Both the position numbers and the translations under genes were made by a program. Positions 1 through 10,740 of a DNA stretch of 64,000 nt are shown here, one piece after another. The notes under the pieces are model-generated. The model saw nothing but the letters and a program-made list of their open reading frames with translations. It did no database searches and had not been told where the DNA came from. Source of the stretch: Perognathus longimembris pacificus. Its lineage: Eukaryota; Chordata; Mammalia; Rodentia; Heteromyidae. Location of the stretch: NCBI RefSeq assembly GCF_023159225.1, contig NC_063176.1, positions 11,668,963 through 11,732,962 on the forward strand, in the 5' to 3' direction. Positions within the stretch are counted from its first letter, which is position 1, and every line of letters begins with the position of its first letter.

Positions 1-995
1 AGATCCACCCCTTGCCAACTGAAATCAAGTCAAACCAGCCAATCAGGAAAGTAGACTGCAGACCATTGCAGGGAAACCAGAGACTGGGGAGAAACCACCC
101 AAACAAGGAGGACTCCATTTTTTTTTCTTTCTTTTTCTTTTCAAACATTCTTTAAACTTTTTTTTTAATTTTCTTTTTAGTTTTTTCACATCTGAAACAT
201 CATTGGTTGTTTTTTTCTTTGTTTATTTTTATTTGTTTGTTTGTTTTCCATTTTTACCCGTTTGTTTTATCCAGTTTTTTTTGTTTGTTTATTTGTTTGG
301 GTTGTTCCTTTTCTGGTTTTTTTTTTTCCTTTTTATTTACTTTTTCTTCTTTTTTAAATAATTTTTCTCTGTTTTGTGTATCTTTCTTCCAGTATTTTTA
401 CTTTATTTCTCTCTTTGCATTCTCTTTCTTTAAAAATTACTTTCCTATAAATAACACCTCCACTCTTTTCTGCTAACTCTCCAGTGTCTGTCATTTTAAC
501 CTTGTTCTTTCTAATGATTCTACTCTTCTCCACATTTCCACGTCACTGAAACTAAACAAAAATCACCACCACCACCCCCCCCAATACATTTTACTCTATT
601 CTCTTTACTACCTCAAACTTACCCTCCTGACTTACTACCTGGACCTCCAGGTTCCATTGACTCCTGGTTATTGGATAGAGGGTATCCCAGCATAATATGA
701 GTGAATCAAAGGGGTTCATAGAGAAAGCCAGTCCTAAAAGAACTTAATATAAAAACAAGAATTGCATATAGGGTTGTAACAGTAAATAAGTAACTACTGA
801 ATACAGGGCCCAGGATCGATTGTTATATTGAAATTGTATTCTTTAGGAACACCAAATCTAACTTTATAGACAGGTATACAAATTGTCTGTATATAATTGT
901 GAACTTGTAAGATTTACACAACAGTGCTTGGTAAGGGCTGCTTTGGGTCTTAAACAGTGCTCACAGGTGCTGGTAAACAGGCATTCCCAATTCAA
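1..995 (+). promoter_or_regulatory. L1 5'UTR with T-rich block
   Basis: This is the non-coding leader upstream of L1 ORF1, expected to hold the internal RNA polymerase II promoter of the element. Positions 117-470 are very T-rich on the + strand, with many T runs broken by C, A or G. An apparent 89-residue Phe-rich frame there is a compositional artefact. A short CACC-type and poly-C tract lies near 563-582. I see no clear tandem monomer structure of the mouse type. Promoter function is inferred from position only. Confidence 0.6.
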
Positions 996-2115
996 ATGGG
1001 CAGAAGAAACACAAGAAAGATGGCAAACAATGGAGTCTTATCCCCCACTCAAAACAAGCAGGAAGCAGAGCAGTCAATCAAAATCATAGAAGAGAACCCC
1101 CAAAATGCTCTACAAAGTCTACTGATAAACATGATAAATGAAAAGTTTGAATCTCTTCAGTCAATTATGTTAGAGCGTGAGGAGGCAAAGCAAAAATTAA
1201 TGGAGAATTTCATGGCATCCACAAATAGAAAGATAAATGAGCTTCAAGAGTCAAATGAAAAGATAGCTACCCAGCTTAAAGACTTGAGAGACAACACTCG
1301 AAACCAAATTAATGAAGTTAATGAAGTAAAGAAGTCCATACAGGACCTAAGAAATGACATGGAAATCATCAGGAAAGACCAGTCAGAAGGAAAAGAGATT
1401 TGAAATCAAGTAGCTAGCCTACAGTCCCGACTAACTGAAGCAGAGGATCGAATCTCAGGAGCTGAAGATTCCTTAGATTCTATGGAGAAAGATAAAAATC
1501 AATACAAATCCAGTCCAATCAACAAAGCAGGTCGCTACAGGAGATTCAAGACACGATCAGGAAGCCCAATTTAAGGATAATAGGTATTGAGGAAAACTTG
1601 GAGAAAGAGGTTAATGGCATAGGCAACCTATTTAACAGAATATCAGCTGAGAACTTCCCAAATATCCAGAAGGAAAGGCCTATACAGATACAAGAATCAT
1701 TTAGAACCCCAAACCGACCAGACCAGAATAGGACATCCCCCGACACATTGTAATCAAAACAGCTTCAACAGAGTGCAAGGAAAAAATACTCAAAGATGTT
1801 AGGGCAAAGAAAACAATCACATATAAAGGAAAAGCAATCAGAATTACCCCAGACTTCTCAGCAGAGACAATGAAAGCAAGCAGAGCCTGGAATGTAATAT
1901 ACCAAACTCTAAATAAAAATAACTACCAACCAAGAATTCTGTACCCAGCCAAACTCTCCTTCATAGCCGAAGGTCAAATAAAAGTCTTCCACAATAAGGA
2001 AAAACTGAAACAATATATCTCCACCAAACCAGCTTTACACAAAATCCTGAAAGATGTACTATACAGGGAAAATAATCAAGATCCCAACACAGACAGAAAA
2101 ATGAACCCTAATTAG
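996..2115 (+). pseudogene. L1 ORF1 protein, broken
   Basis: ORF1p is the L1 RNA-binding chaperone, a trimer formed by a coiled coil followed by an RRM and a C-terminal domain. I place the start at the ATG at 996 because the residues after it (MGRRNTRKMANN) match the basic N-terminus usual for ORF1p. The next ~130 codons are Glu/Lys/Asn/Leu-rich with heptad-like spacing, as in the coiled coil. An in-frame TGA at 1401-1403 interrupts it. The sense message then changes frame around 1500-1517, and again at a C run at 1737-1741. RRM-like residues (IRKPNLRIIGI) and C-terminal-domain residues (YPAKLSF, KPALHKILKDVL) follow, ending at the TAG at 2113-2115. One nonsense and two frameshifts make it non-functional. 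Confidence 0.9.
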
Positions 2116-2167
2116 AAAACATCAGATCAAGAAATGGGAAGACATAGCTTTAAACAAGATAGTGATA

Positions 2168-2884
2168 ATGAAAGGAACAAACGATCATCTCTCAATCCTA
2201 ACTGTCAACATTAATGGACTTAATTCTCCAATCAAACGACATAAGCTCATGAGTTGGATCAAAAATCAAGATCCATCTTTCTGCTGCCTCCAAGAGACAC
2301 ATCTATCCAGCAAAAGTAAACATCTTCTAAAAGTGAAAGGCTGGAAACAAATCTATCAAGCAAATGGCCCCCATAAGCAGGCTGGAGTTGCAATCCTAGT
2401 ATCAGACAAAATTGACTTCAAATTAAAAAAGGTAAGAAGAGACAAAGAAGGTTACTACATACTAGTAAAAGGATCTCTCCTACAGGAAGAAATAACCATT
2501 CTAAATATCTACACACCAAATGCAGGAGCACCCAACTTCATCAAACAAACACTACTGACTCTAAAAACACTCATAGACCCAAACACATTGATAGTTGGGG
2601 ACTTTAACACTCCACTATCACCTCTGGACAGATCAACACGCCAAAAACTGAACAAAGAAACCACAGATCTTAATAATTGCATAGACCAACTAGACTTAAC
2701 CGACATCTACAGAATATTCCACCCAGCAACAACAGAATACACATTCTTCTCTGCAGCACATGGAACATTCTCCAAAATAGATCACATCTTAGGGCACAAA
2801 GAAAATCTGTACAAATTCAGAAGTATCAAAAACATTCCCTGCATTCTCTCAGACCACAATGGAATAAAATTAAAGCTCAACTCA
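2168..2884 (+). other. L1 ORF2 endonuclease domain, intact frame
   Basis: This APE-like endonuclease segment is uninterrupted. Counting from the ATG at 2168, the residues known to be needed in L1 endonuclease are all present: Asn14, Glu43 (QETHL), Tyr115, Asp145 and Asn147 (GDFN), Thr192, Asp205 and His230 (SDHN). The open frame continues about 340 bases past the domain to the A run at 3224-3231. An isolated open domain in a dead element probably reflects chance sparing, not selection. Confidence 0.9.
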
Positions 2885-5800
2885 AACAGCCACCACAGAA
2901 AATCATACAATTCATGGAGACTAAACAACACACTGCTGAACCATCAGTGGGTCATTGAAGAAATTAAAACAGAAATTCAAATGTTTATGGACTTCAACCA
3001 AGTTGAGAACACAAAGTACCAGCTCCTTTGGGACACAGCAAAGGCAGTACTCAGAGGAAAATTTATATCTCTGAGTGCATACATCAACAAACTGGAGAAA
3101 CAGCAACTCAATAATTTAAGGAAGCACCTTAATTTCCTTGAGAGAGAACAACAAGCCAAACCCCAAATCAATAGACGGAAGCAAATAATTAAAATCAAAT
3201 CAGAATTAAATCAATTAGAGAAGAAAAAAAACCATCGAAAGAATCAACAAAACAAAGAGTTGGTTCTTTTAAAAAATCAACAAGATAGACAGACCCCTGG
3301 CAAACCTGAGCATAAAACAAAGGCAGCACACTCAAATAAACAAGATAAGAGATAAAACAGTTAACATCACCACAGAAATAACCAAAATTCAGAAAATAAT
3401 AAGGGACTATTTTGCAAAACTTTATGCCAACAAATTTGAGAACTTGGAAGAAATGGATGATTTCCTAGGAAAAATTCATATCCCCAAACTGAACCATGAA
3501 GATTTAAACCTCCTAAACAGACCCATATCCAGTATTGAAATAGAAATGGCAATAAATGATCTCCCATCCAAGAAAAGCCCAGATCCAGACGGATTCACTG
3601 CAGAATTCTACAAGGCCTTCAAAACAGAACTCACACCAATATTTCTCAAACTCTTCAATGAAATTGAAAGAGAACGTTCACTACCAGACTCATTCTATGA
3701 AGCCAGTATAACCCTCATCCCAAAACCAGGCAGAGACTCATCATGGAAAGAGGACTATAGACCGATCTCCCTGATGAACATAGATGCAAAAATTCTCAAT
3801 AAAATTCTAGCCAATCGACTTCAACAGGTCATCAAAAAATCATACACCACAATCAAACTGGATTCATCCCAGGGATGCAAACTTGGTTTAATATACGCAA
3901 GTCAATTAATGTAATCCACCACATCAACTGGAGCAAGGTAAAGAACCACATGGTTTTATCTCTGGATGCGGAAAAAGCGTTTGATAAAATCCAGCATCCA
4001 TTTATGCTAAAAGCCCCGGAAAAACTGGGATTCCAGGGGACATTCCTGAATATAATCAAGGCAGTTTATGACAAACCAACAGCAAGCATAACTCCAAATG
4101 GTGAAAAACTAAAGCCATTCCCTTTAAAATCAGGAACAAGGCAGGGATGTCCACTCTCTCCCCTGCTCTTCAACATAGTACTAGAATTCCTAGACAGAGC
4201 AATCAGGCAAGAAGAAAATATAAAGGGGATCCAAGTAGGTAAAGATGAAGTTAAACTCTCTCTTCGCAGATGACATGATCCTATACCTAAAGAATCCCAT
4301 AGACTCTACCCCCAAGCTACTAGAGCTGATCCCAAACTTTGGCAAAGTTTCAGGATATAAAATAAACCTTCAAAAATCAACAGCCTTTCTCTATGCTAAC
4401 GACCCAAAGACCGAGGCTGATATCAGGAAAGCAACGCCCTTTGCAATAGCCCCCCAAAACATAAAATACCTAGGAATAACCTTAACCAAAGAAGTGAAAG
4501 ACCTCTTTGAGGAGAACTTTAAAAGCTTGAAAAACGAAATTAAGTCAGAACTAAGGAAATGGAAAAACCTCCCATGCTCCTGGATTGGGAGGATTAATAT
4601 AATCAAAATGGCAATATTGCCAAAGGCTATCTACAAATTCAATGCAATACCCATTAATACCCCAACACCATTTTTTGATGAAATAGAGGAAGCAATCGGA
4701 AAATTCATATGGAATAATAAAATACCTAGAATAGCAAAAACAATCCTAAGCAGAAAGAACAGTGCTGGGGGAATTACAATACCCAACTTCAAGTTGTATT
4801 ATAAAGCTATAGTAATAAAAACAGCTTGGTATTGGCCCCGGAACAGGCCTGAAGACCAATGGAACAGAATTGAAGACCCGAGAATGAACCCACAGAACTA
4901 CGCCTCCTTAATATTTGATAAAGGGGCTAAAACAATAGTTTGGAAGAAAGATAGCCTCTTTAACAAATTGTGCTGGCAAAACTGGCTCAACACATGCAAC
5001 AAACTAAAACTAGATCCTTATATATCACCCTGCACCAAAATCAATTCCAAATGGATTAAAGACCTTGAAATCAAAACAGACACCCTGAAAACACTAAAGG
5101 AAGAAGTAGGAGAAACACTTGGGCTCCTTGGCACAGGACAGACTTCCTTAACAAAGACCCTGAAAGGCTACAAATCAAAGAAAGGTTGGACAAATGGGAC
5201 TGCATCAAACTGCAGAGCTTCTGCACGGCAAAGGACATAGCTTGCAAGATAAACAGAAAGCCCACAGACTGGGAGACGATTTTTACCGGCCATTCAACGG
5301 ACAAAGGCCTCATATCTAAAATATATGCAGAACTAAAAAAATTACCTTCCTCCAAACCAAAACTGCCAAGAACTAATAGCCCGCTCATCAAGTGGGCTAA
5401 AGACCTACAAAGAGACTTCTCTGATGAGGAAATGAGAATGGCCAAGAGACATATGAAAAAGTGCTCTACATCACTGCCATAAAGGAAATGCAAATCAAAA
5501 GAACATTGAGATTCCATCTCACCGCAGTAAGCATGTCATACATCAAGAAAACTAACAATAACAGTTGTTGGAGGGGATGTGGCCAAAAGGGAACCCTACT
5601 TCATTGTTGTTGGGAATGTAAACTGGTTCAGCCATTCTGGCAAGCAGTATGGAGATTCCTCAGAAGGCTAAATGTAGAACTCCCCTATGACCCAGCCACC
5701 CCACTTTTGGGTATTTATCCAAAAAAACCACAAACAAAATCACAGTAAAGCCACCAGCACAACAATGTTCATTGCAGCGCAATTTGTCATAGCGAGAATC

Positions 5801-6007
5801 TGGAACCAACCCAGATGCCCCTCCGTAGACGAATGGATCAGGAAAATGTGGTACATATACACAATGGAATTTTATACCTCTATCAGAAAGAATGACATTG
5901 CCCCATTTGTAAGGAAATGGAAGGACTTGGAAAAAATTATACTAAGTGAAGTGAGCCAGACCCAAAGAAACATGGACTCTATGGTCTCCCTTATTGGGAA
6001 TAATTAG
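2168..6007 (+). pseudogene. L1 ORF2 protein (endonuclease-reverse transcriptase), broken
   Basis: ORF2p nicks target DNA and reverse-transcribes L1 RNA onto it. The ATG at 2168 is taken as the start because it puts the endonuclease Asn at residue 14, as in other L1s; a GTG six bases earlier is in frame. The order is endonuclease, linker, reverse transcriptase with [10 protein letters not shown] and an FADD active site at 4263-4274, then a Cys-X3-Cys-X7-His-X4-Cys knuckle at 5566-5619, and a TAG stop at 6005-6007. Frame changes occur in the A run at 3224-3231, in the A run near 3834-3839, just before FADD (4258-4265), near 5130-5143, near 5476 and in the A run near 5729-5735. A TAA sits in frame at 3270-3272. 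At least six frameshifts and one stop make it dead. Confidence 0.95.
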
Positions 6008-6510
6008 CACAGGATTAGGCAAGCCACAGCAGAGGATCACAAGAGCCCAATACCCTTATGATCACATAAGATGATGCTAAGTGAAATGACCTCCATTTTA
6101 TGGAAATGATTGTTATATCACAGTTGTAACTACTTTCAACATCCCATGTGTATCTGTAGTTTATACTGTTGATGATGTTCTTGTATCACCTTCTTGGATT
6201 GTATCTACACTATCTCTGTAATCTTATCTGAGTATTTGGAAACCATGTATACTGGTATTAGAATTAGGGAATTGAGAGGGAATACCAAAATTGAGAGACA
6301 AAGGGTAAATTAAGAGAAGCAACAACAAAAGCAATACTTGCAAAACTGTACGGTGTAAGCAAACTGAACACCTCAGGGGGGGAAAGGGGGAGGGGAGAGC
6401 GGGGTATGAGGGACAAGGTAACAAACAGTCCAAGAAATGTATCCAATGCCTAACGTATGAAACTGTAACCTCTCTGTACATCAGTTTTATAATAAAACAT
6501 AAAAAACGAT
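6008..6510 (+). other. L1 3'UTR, G-rich tract and poly(A) signal
   Basis: The 3'UTR contains a G-rich polypurine tract at 6376-6412 with G runs of 7, 5, 4 and 4, a pattern compatible with a G-quadruplex and typical of mammalian L1 3'UTRs. It ends with the shared terminal motif AACTGTAACCTCTCTGTACA and AATAAA at 6491-6496, followed by a short A-rich tail. The same ending recurs near 20.1, 33.4 and 60.7 kb, so it defines one L1 subfamily here. Confidence 0.85.
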
Positions 6511-7032
6511 TGTCATAGCTACTCATATGTGATATTATCCACTAGTCAATAATCATATCTAAATATGACTTTTTGTAATTTATTAACCACTTTTTCACTT
6601 ATGTTTTCTTATGACTCACACTAATCAAAGCTTTTCTTCAAATGTAAATTTTCATTTTTTAATATTCTATTAGACTGTGACTTCTATCACCATGTTTGCT
6701 AATAAGTTAGAGCTTGGCTGTTTGCTAATACATAAGACAACGTATGATTAACACATTCCCTCTGATTTTGTTTCTTCTACATGTGCCAGGCTAACCTGCC
6801 TTTTGACGTGGTTACTCAGGGTATGCCACTAATGCCAGATTCTTCACATTTACCACCAATGTGTTTAACACTGCATTGGTTTTATTTTTTCATTTATATC
6901 TTTGAACTTTGAAACTTTTATTACTTAAATTTATATGTAACATGAATATATAACGATTCAATGTATTTATAGATATTCTACATGTTTATAGATAGTATGC
7001 ATATTTACATATAAATTTTATACACATTTTTT
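6511..7032. other. AT-rich DNA, no recognised feature
   Basis: This flank of the L1 is AT-rich, with runs of TA/ATAT near 6930-7020. I see no open frame, RNA gene or clear repeat in it. Confidence 0.6.
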
Positions 7033-7262
7033 CAAATCCTGGAGCTTAACCAGGCCTGAGTGCTGTCCTTGAACTTCTTTTGTTCAGATCTAGTACTCTC
7101 CCATTTGAGTCACAGCTCCATTTCCAGCTTGCTCTTCTGGTAGTTTATTGGGGATTAAGAATCCCCGCTTTCCTGTCCAAGTTGACTTTGAATCATCATC
7201 CTTAGATCTTAGCATCCTGAGTAGCTAGGATTGTAGGCATAAGTTACCATCACCCAGCTCCA
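7033..7262 (-). mobile_element. 7SL-Geo composite SINE
   Basis: Read on the minus strand, a 7SL/B1-like half (CCTACAATCCTAGCTACTCA) is followed by the Geo right monomer, with a GTGACTCAAATGG A-box-like site and a terminal TCAGGCCTG...CCAGGATTTG-like end. It is moderately diverged and no target duplication is obvious. Confidence 0.75.
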
Positions 7263-7399
7263 AGTTTTATTTATCATGTGATCCTTTGATTTCAATATAT
7301 GCACACACTATACTTAAATTGTGGTTTAAATATTGTACAATTGTGTACATATTTATAGAGTATCATATTTCTTGATACATAGATACACTGTATTCAAAA

Positions 7400-7735
7400 T
7401 GATGGTTTATATCTAGATTTTTCCCAAAAGGTTCATTTGTTGAAGGCTTGATCCCTAGCCTGTGGCACTACTGGGATATAAAAACTTCAAGACATGATGC
7501 CTATTAGATCACTGAGGACTTGCACTGAAAAAGGGTATTCAGATCCAAGCACCTTTCTGTCTCTCTTTGCTTCTCAGTCCCCAGGAAGGGCACAGTCTTC
7601 TTTGTGACATATACTTGCCTTGAGATACTGACCATCACAGGTTAAAGTACCAGGACCAAACAACCATGACTTGCAAATGCAAACCCTCTTCTATAGGACA
7701 CACAGTTCCTTGTGTTAATACCAGTGACAGAAATT
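7400..7735 (+). mobile_element. MaLR-type LTR remnant
   Basis: It resembles mammalian MaLR LTRs: a pyrimidine-rich CCC box followed by GGTTCATTTGTTGAAGGC and a GATCCCTAG segment, a CT-rich middle near 7560-7580, and a tail resembling the 'acagtgac' terminus of these LTRs near 7720-7730. It is diverged and the ends are approximate. The assignment is from remembered family structure, not a search. Confidence 0.6.
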
Positions 7736-7983
7736 TTTTAAAAAAACTATGCTATAAATATGTGTAATATGGCTTTTTCATTTGACTTATTTCCCAGAAC
7801 CTTCAAATTGTATTCACTATGACAGACTGGGAGAAAAAGAGAGAAAGAATGGCAAAGATTATTGATGAGTGTTAAGTTGAAGGCAGTTTGGAGAAAGTCT
7901 GGTGCCATACTGCACATAGGGTGATTACAGATAGTAACAGTGTACTGGCTTTCTCACAAAGTTAGAAGAAGACATGTGTTATA

Positions 7984-8095
7984 CACATGTCTGTAATCCC
8001 AAGACACTAGAAACAGAGGGAAATGGTTACAAGTTCAAAGCCAAGTTAGGCTAAATAACAAGAGGATTACATAAAAACAACAAACAAACAGGAGT
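7984..8095 (+). mobile_element. B1/7SL-like SINE monomer, old
   Basis: A 7SL-like block (TGTCTGTAATCCCAAGACAC) is followed by a GTTACAAGTTCAAAGCCAAG segment and an A-rich tail with an AAACAAACA motif. It is a single monomer without a Geo half. Confidence 0.6.
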
Positions 8096-8334
8096 TACAA
8101 CAGTTTTGAAAGTTTCACTCTACTAGAATTATAAGTGCTTGAGGAGGTAAATATGCTTTGCCAACCTGAGTTAAGCATCATGAAAATATAAATCAATCAA
8201 AATATGATAATTTTCCACATAAGTAAAAATGTTTAGTGGTAAGTTTAGTGTAAGTTTAACAAATTTATTAACTGAAACACAGTAGATTCAGGGGATGAAA
8301 CAAATAACTTGAGCCTTTAAAAGGGCAAAAGCAA

Positions 8335-8545
8335 AGTTCAACAAAATAAAAACCAAGAAACAGATTCTGGAAAGAATAGGGTAGAGGTAAGGGGAGAAGG
8401 GAGTATAATGCAATCAAAAATTAAATGCAAAATTATCCTACAAAATTATGAATAGTGAGTAAAAAGGTAGTTTGAGAGGAATGGGTGAGAATGTCATTGT
8501 CGGCATAAACTGCTTTTTTAAATGAGCACTTCTTCCCGAAGTTGT
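8335..8545 (+). mobile_element. Old L1 3'UTR fragment
   Basis: A purine-rich stretch (AGGTAAGGGGAGAAGGGAG) and a GGCATAAACTG...TAAATG motif resemble the older L1 3' ends near 19.4 and 34.7 kb. It is diverged and the boundaries are approximate. Confidence 0.45.
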
Positions 8546-8574
8546 TTAAATATAATATATAACATGAAAATATT

Positions 8575-9612
8575 GGAACTGACACCAAAACAAGCCCCGG
8601 AACCAAATGAGCAGAACGGACAACCCAGAAATAAACAAACTATAAAATTTTAACCATCCCATCTAATCATTGAATATTTGATCAGGGAGTCAAAAACATA
8701 GCCAGGAAGAAAAATAATCTCTTCAAAAAATACTGTTGTAAAAACTGAATATCCACCATAGAAGTCAGAAACTGGGGCCCTATCTGTCACCTTGAACCAG
8801 CATCAATTAAAAATGGATCAAAGACCTCAATGTAAGATGTGAAACCATGAAACTTTTACAGGAAAAAGTGGAGGTGGGGGTAAATAGGCTCCTTGGCACT
8901 GGCCTTCTGAGTAAAGAAGCACAGAAAAATCAAAGTAAGACTTCATAAATGGGATTACATAAAACTAAAAGTTTCTATATGGCATAGCACATATCCTACA
9001 AACAGCCTACAGAATGGGAATAAATTTTGCCAGCTATATATCAGACAATGACCCAATGTCCAGAATATAAAAAGAGCTTAAAATACTAAATCTTCTAAGA
9101 ACCTACAACCCAATTCATAGATGGGCTAATGAGCTAAAGAGAGACTTTTCAGAAGAAGTTAAAATGGGTAACAGACACATGAGTAAATTCTCAACATCCT
9201 TGGCCATAAGTGAATTGCAAATTAAAAGAACACCCTCATCCCAAGTAAAATCACCATTATCAACAAAACAATTAATGATAGATACTGGTAAGAATACTGC
9301 TAAAAAGAATACCTAATATACTGTTGATATGAATGTAAACTTATCCAAGCACTCAGGAAAACATTAAAGAGGTTCCTTCAAAAAACCAAGTATAGAGCTT
9401 CCCTATGATCCAGCAATTCCACTCCTGGAAATTTTCCAAAACACCACAAACCAGGAAACCAGGATACAATAATGCCATCAGCACAACCATGTCCATTGCA
9501 GCACTGTTCACCATAGCCAAGGTATGAAATCAGCCCAGATTCCCCTGAATGGACAAATGGATCAAGAAAGTGTGGTATATATACATAATGGAATTTTATT
9601 CATCCATTAGAA
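8575..9612 (+). mobile_element. L1 ORF2 3'-half fragment (copy 1)
   Basis: Sense-strand sequence parallels the C-terminal part of L1 ORF2, from the segment before AAATGGATCAAAGACCTCAA to the conserved TACATAATGGAATTTTATTC block. It has many stops and indels. It ends abruptly at 9612, where the L1 sequence jumps back about 850 bases in element coordinates to start the next fragment. Confidence 0.8.
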
Positions 9613-10735
9613 AATCAATTCTAAATGGGGATTAAAGACCTCAATATTAATCCAGATACTCTAAAAATATTATAGAAAGGGGTAGCAGAAATACAAGGGC
9701 TCCTAGGCGTGCTCAAATCTTCCTAAGTAAGGATCCAAAATCACAACAAATTGAAGGGAGACAGCATACATGAAATTGCATTCAATTTAAGAGTTCCTGC
9801 ATGGGAAAAGACACAGCTAATAAAATAAACAGAAACCCTACATAATAGGAAAAGATCTTTAATGTGTATATATCAGACAAGGGCTTATCTAAAACTTACT
9901 TTGACTTCAAAACACTAAACCTCCTCACAATAAACCCTCAAAGAAACAACAATCCAATTACTAAAAGGGCTAAAGACAAAGAGTCTTCTCAAAAGAAGTA
10001 GGATTTTCAAAAGACAAAGAAGGAAATGTTTACACTTCTGTATCATAAAAGGAATGCAAATCAAAACAACATTGAGATTTCCCCTCACCCTAGGGAGGAT
10101 GGCTATGATCAAGAAAACTAAATATAACAGAAGCTGGTGGAAATGTAGCCATAAAGAAACACTACTGTACTGTTAATGTAAACTTGTTCAACCACTCCAC
10201 TCTGCTTCCCTGTGACTCAACAAATCCACTCCTGGGCATTAATTCAATAGATCACAAACTAAAGCTACCCACACAACCAAATTCATTGCAGCATAGTTAA
10301 TCATAGCCAAGACATGGGATCAGCCCAGATGCCCCTCAGTGGACAAATGGTTCAAGAAAATATTCTCTATATACACAATGGAATTATCCACCTCCATGAG
10401 AAAGAATGGTATTGTAGCATTTGTAAAGAAATGGGAAGACTTGGAAAAAGTTATATTTATTAGTGTAAGCCAGACTCAAAGACCATAGGTTGCATGGTTT
10501 CTCTCTTTTGTGGTAACTAGAATGTACCTGTAAATCTACAAGTAAATATAGTGGGATGGTAACTGACAAAAAGTACACTTGGACAGGATAAATTATACAG
10601 GACACTGAGACCAAAGGAGGATGTTCTTAGGAGAGGATCACAAAGGCTCAATAGCTATGTGAATATAAACACATAAAATGATATATCTTTCAAGATACCT
10701 TTCTTAATACCTTTCAACCACAAGGACCTAAGGAA
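9613..10735 (+). mobile_element. L1 ORF2 3' end and 3'UTR fragment (copy 2)
   Basis: Starting at AAATCAATTCTAAATGG, this repeats the same region of ORF2 as the previous fragment and runs on past the ORF2 terminus (AAGACTTGGAAAAAG) into a 3'UTR with GAGAGGATCACAAAGGCTCA. It is heavily mutated. Same orientation and direct abutment suggest either a second insertion or an old tandem duplication. Confidence 0.8.
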
Positions 10736-10740
10736 TAGGA

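Larger units (their letters stand above)
1..6510 (+). mobile_element. LINE-1 retrotransposon, nearly full length
   Basis: A sense-strand L1 reads in order as a 5'UTR, ORF1 (coiled coil plus C-terminal domain), a short spacer, ORF2 (endonuclease, reverse transcriptase, Cys/His knuckle), a G-rich 3'UTR and a terminal poly(A) signal with A-rich tail. The window opens inside the element or at its edge, so the true 5' end and the left target-site duplication cannot be seen. Both ORFs carry frameshifts and in-frame stops, so the copy cannot move by itself. Overall match to the mammalian L1 protein architecture is strong, which suggests a fairly recent insertion that has since decayed. Other L1 3' ends in the window at about 20.1, 33.4 and 60.4 kb share its 3'UTR type. 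Confidence 0.95.

Noticed and set aside
207..476. 89-residue Phe-rich frame resembling a membrane protein
   Set aside because: Translation of a T-rich L1 5'UTR block; hydrophobicity comes from TTT/TTC codons.
5071..5517. 148-residue minus-strand frame
   Set aside because: Antisense shadow of L1 ORF2.
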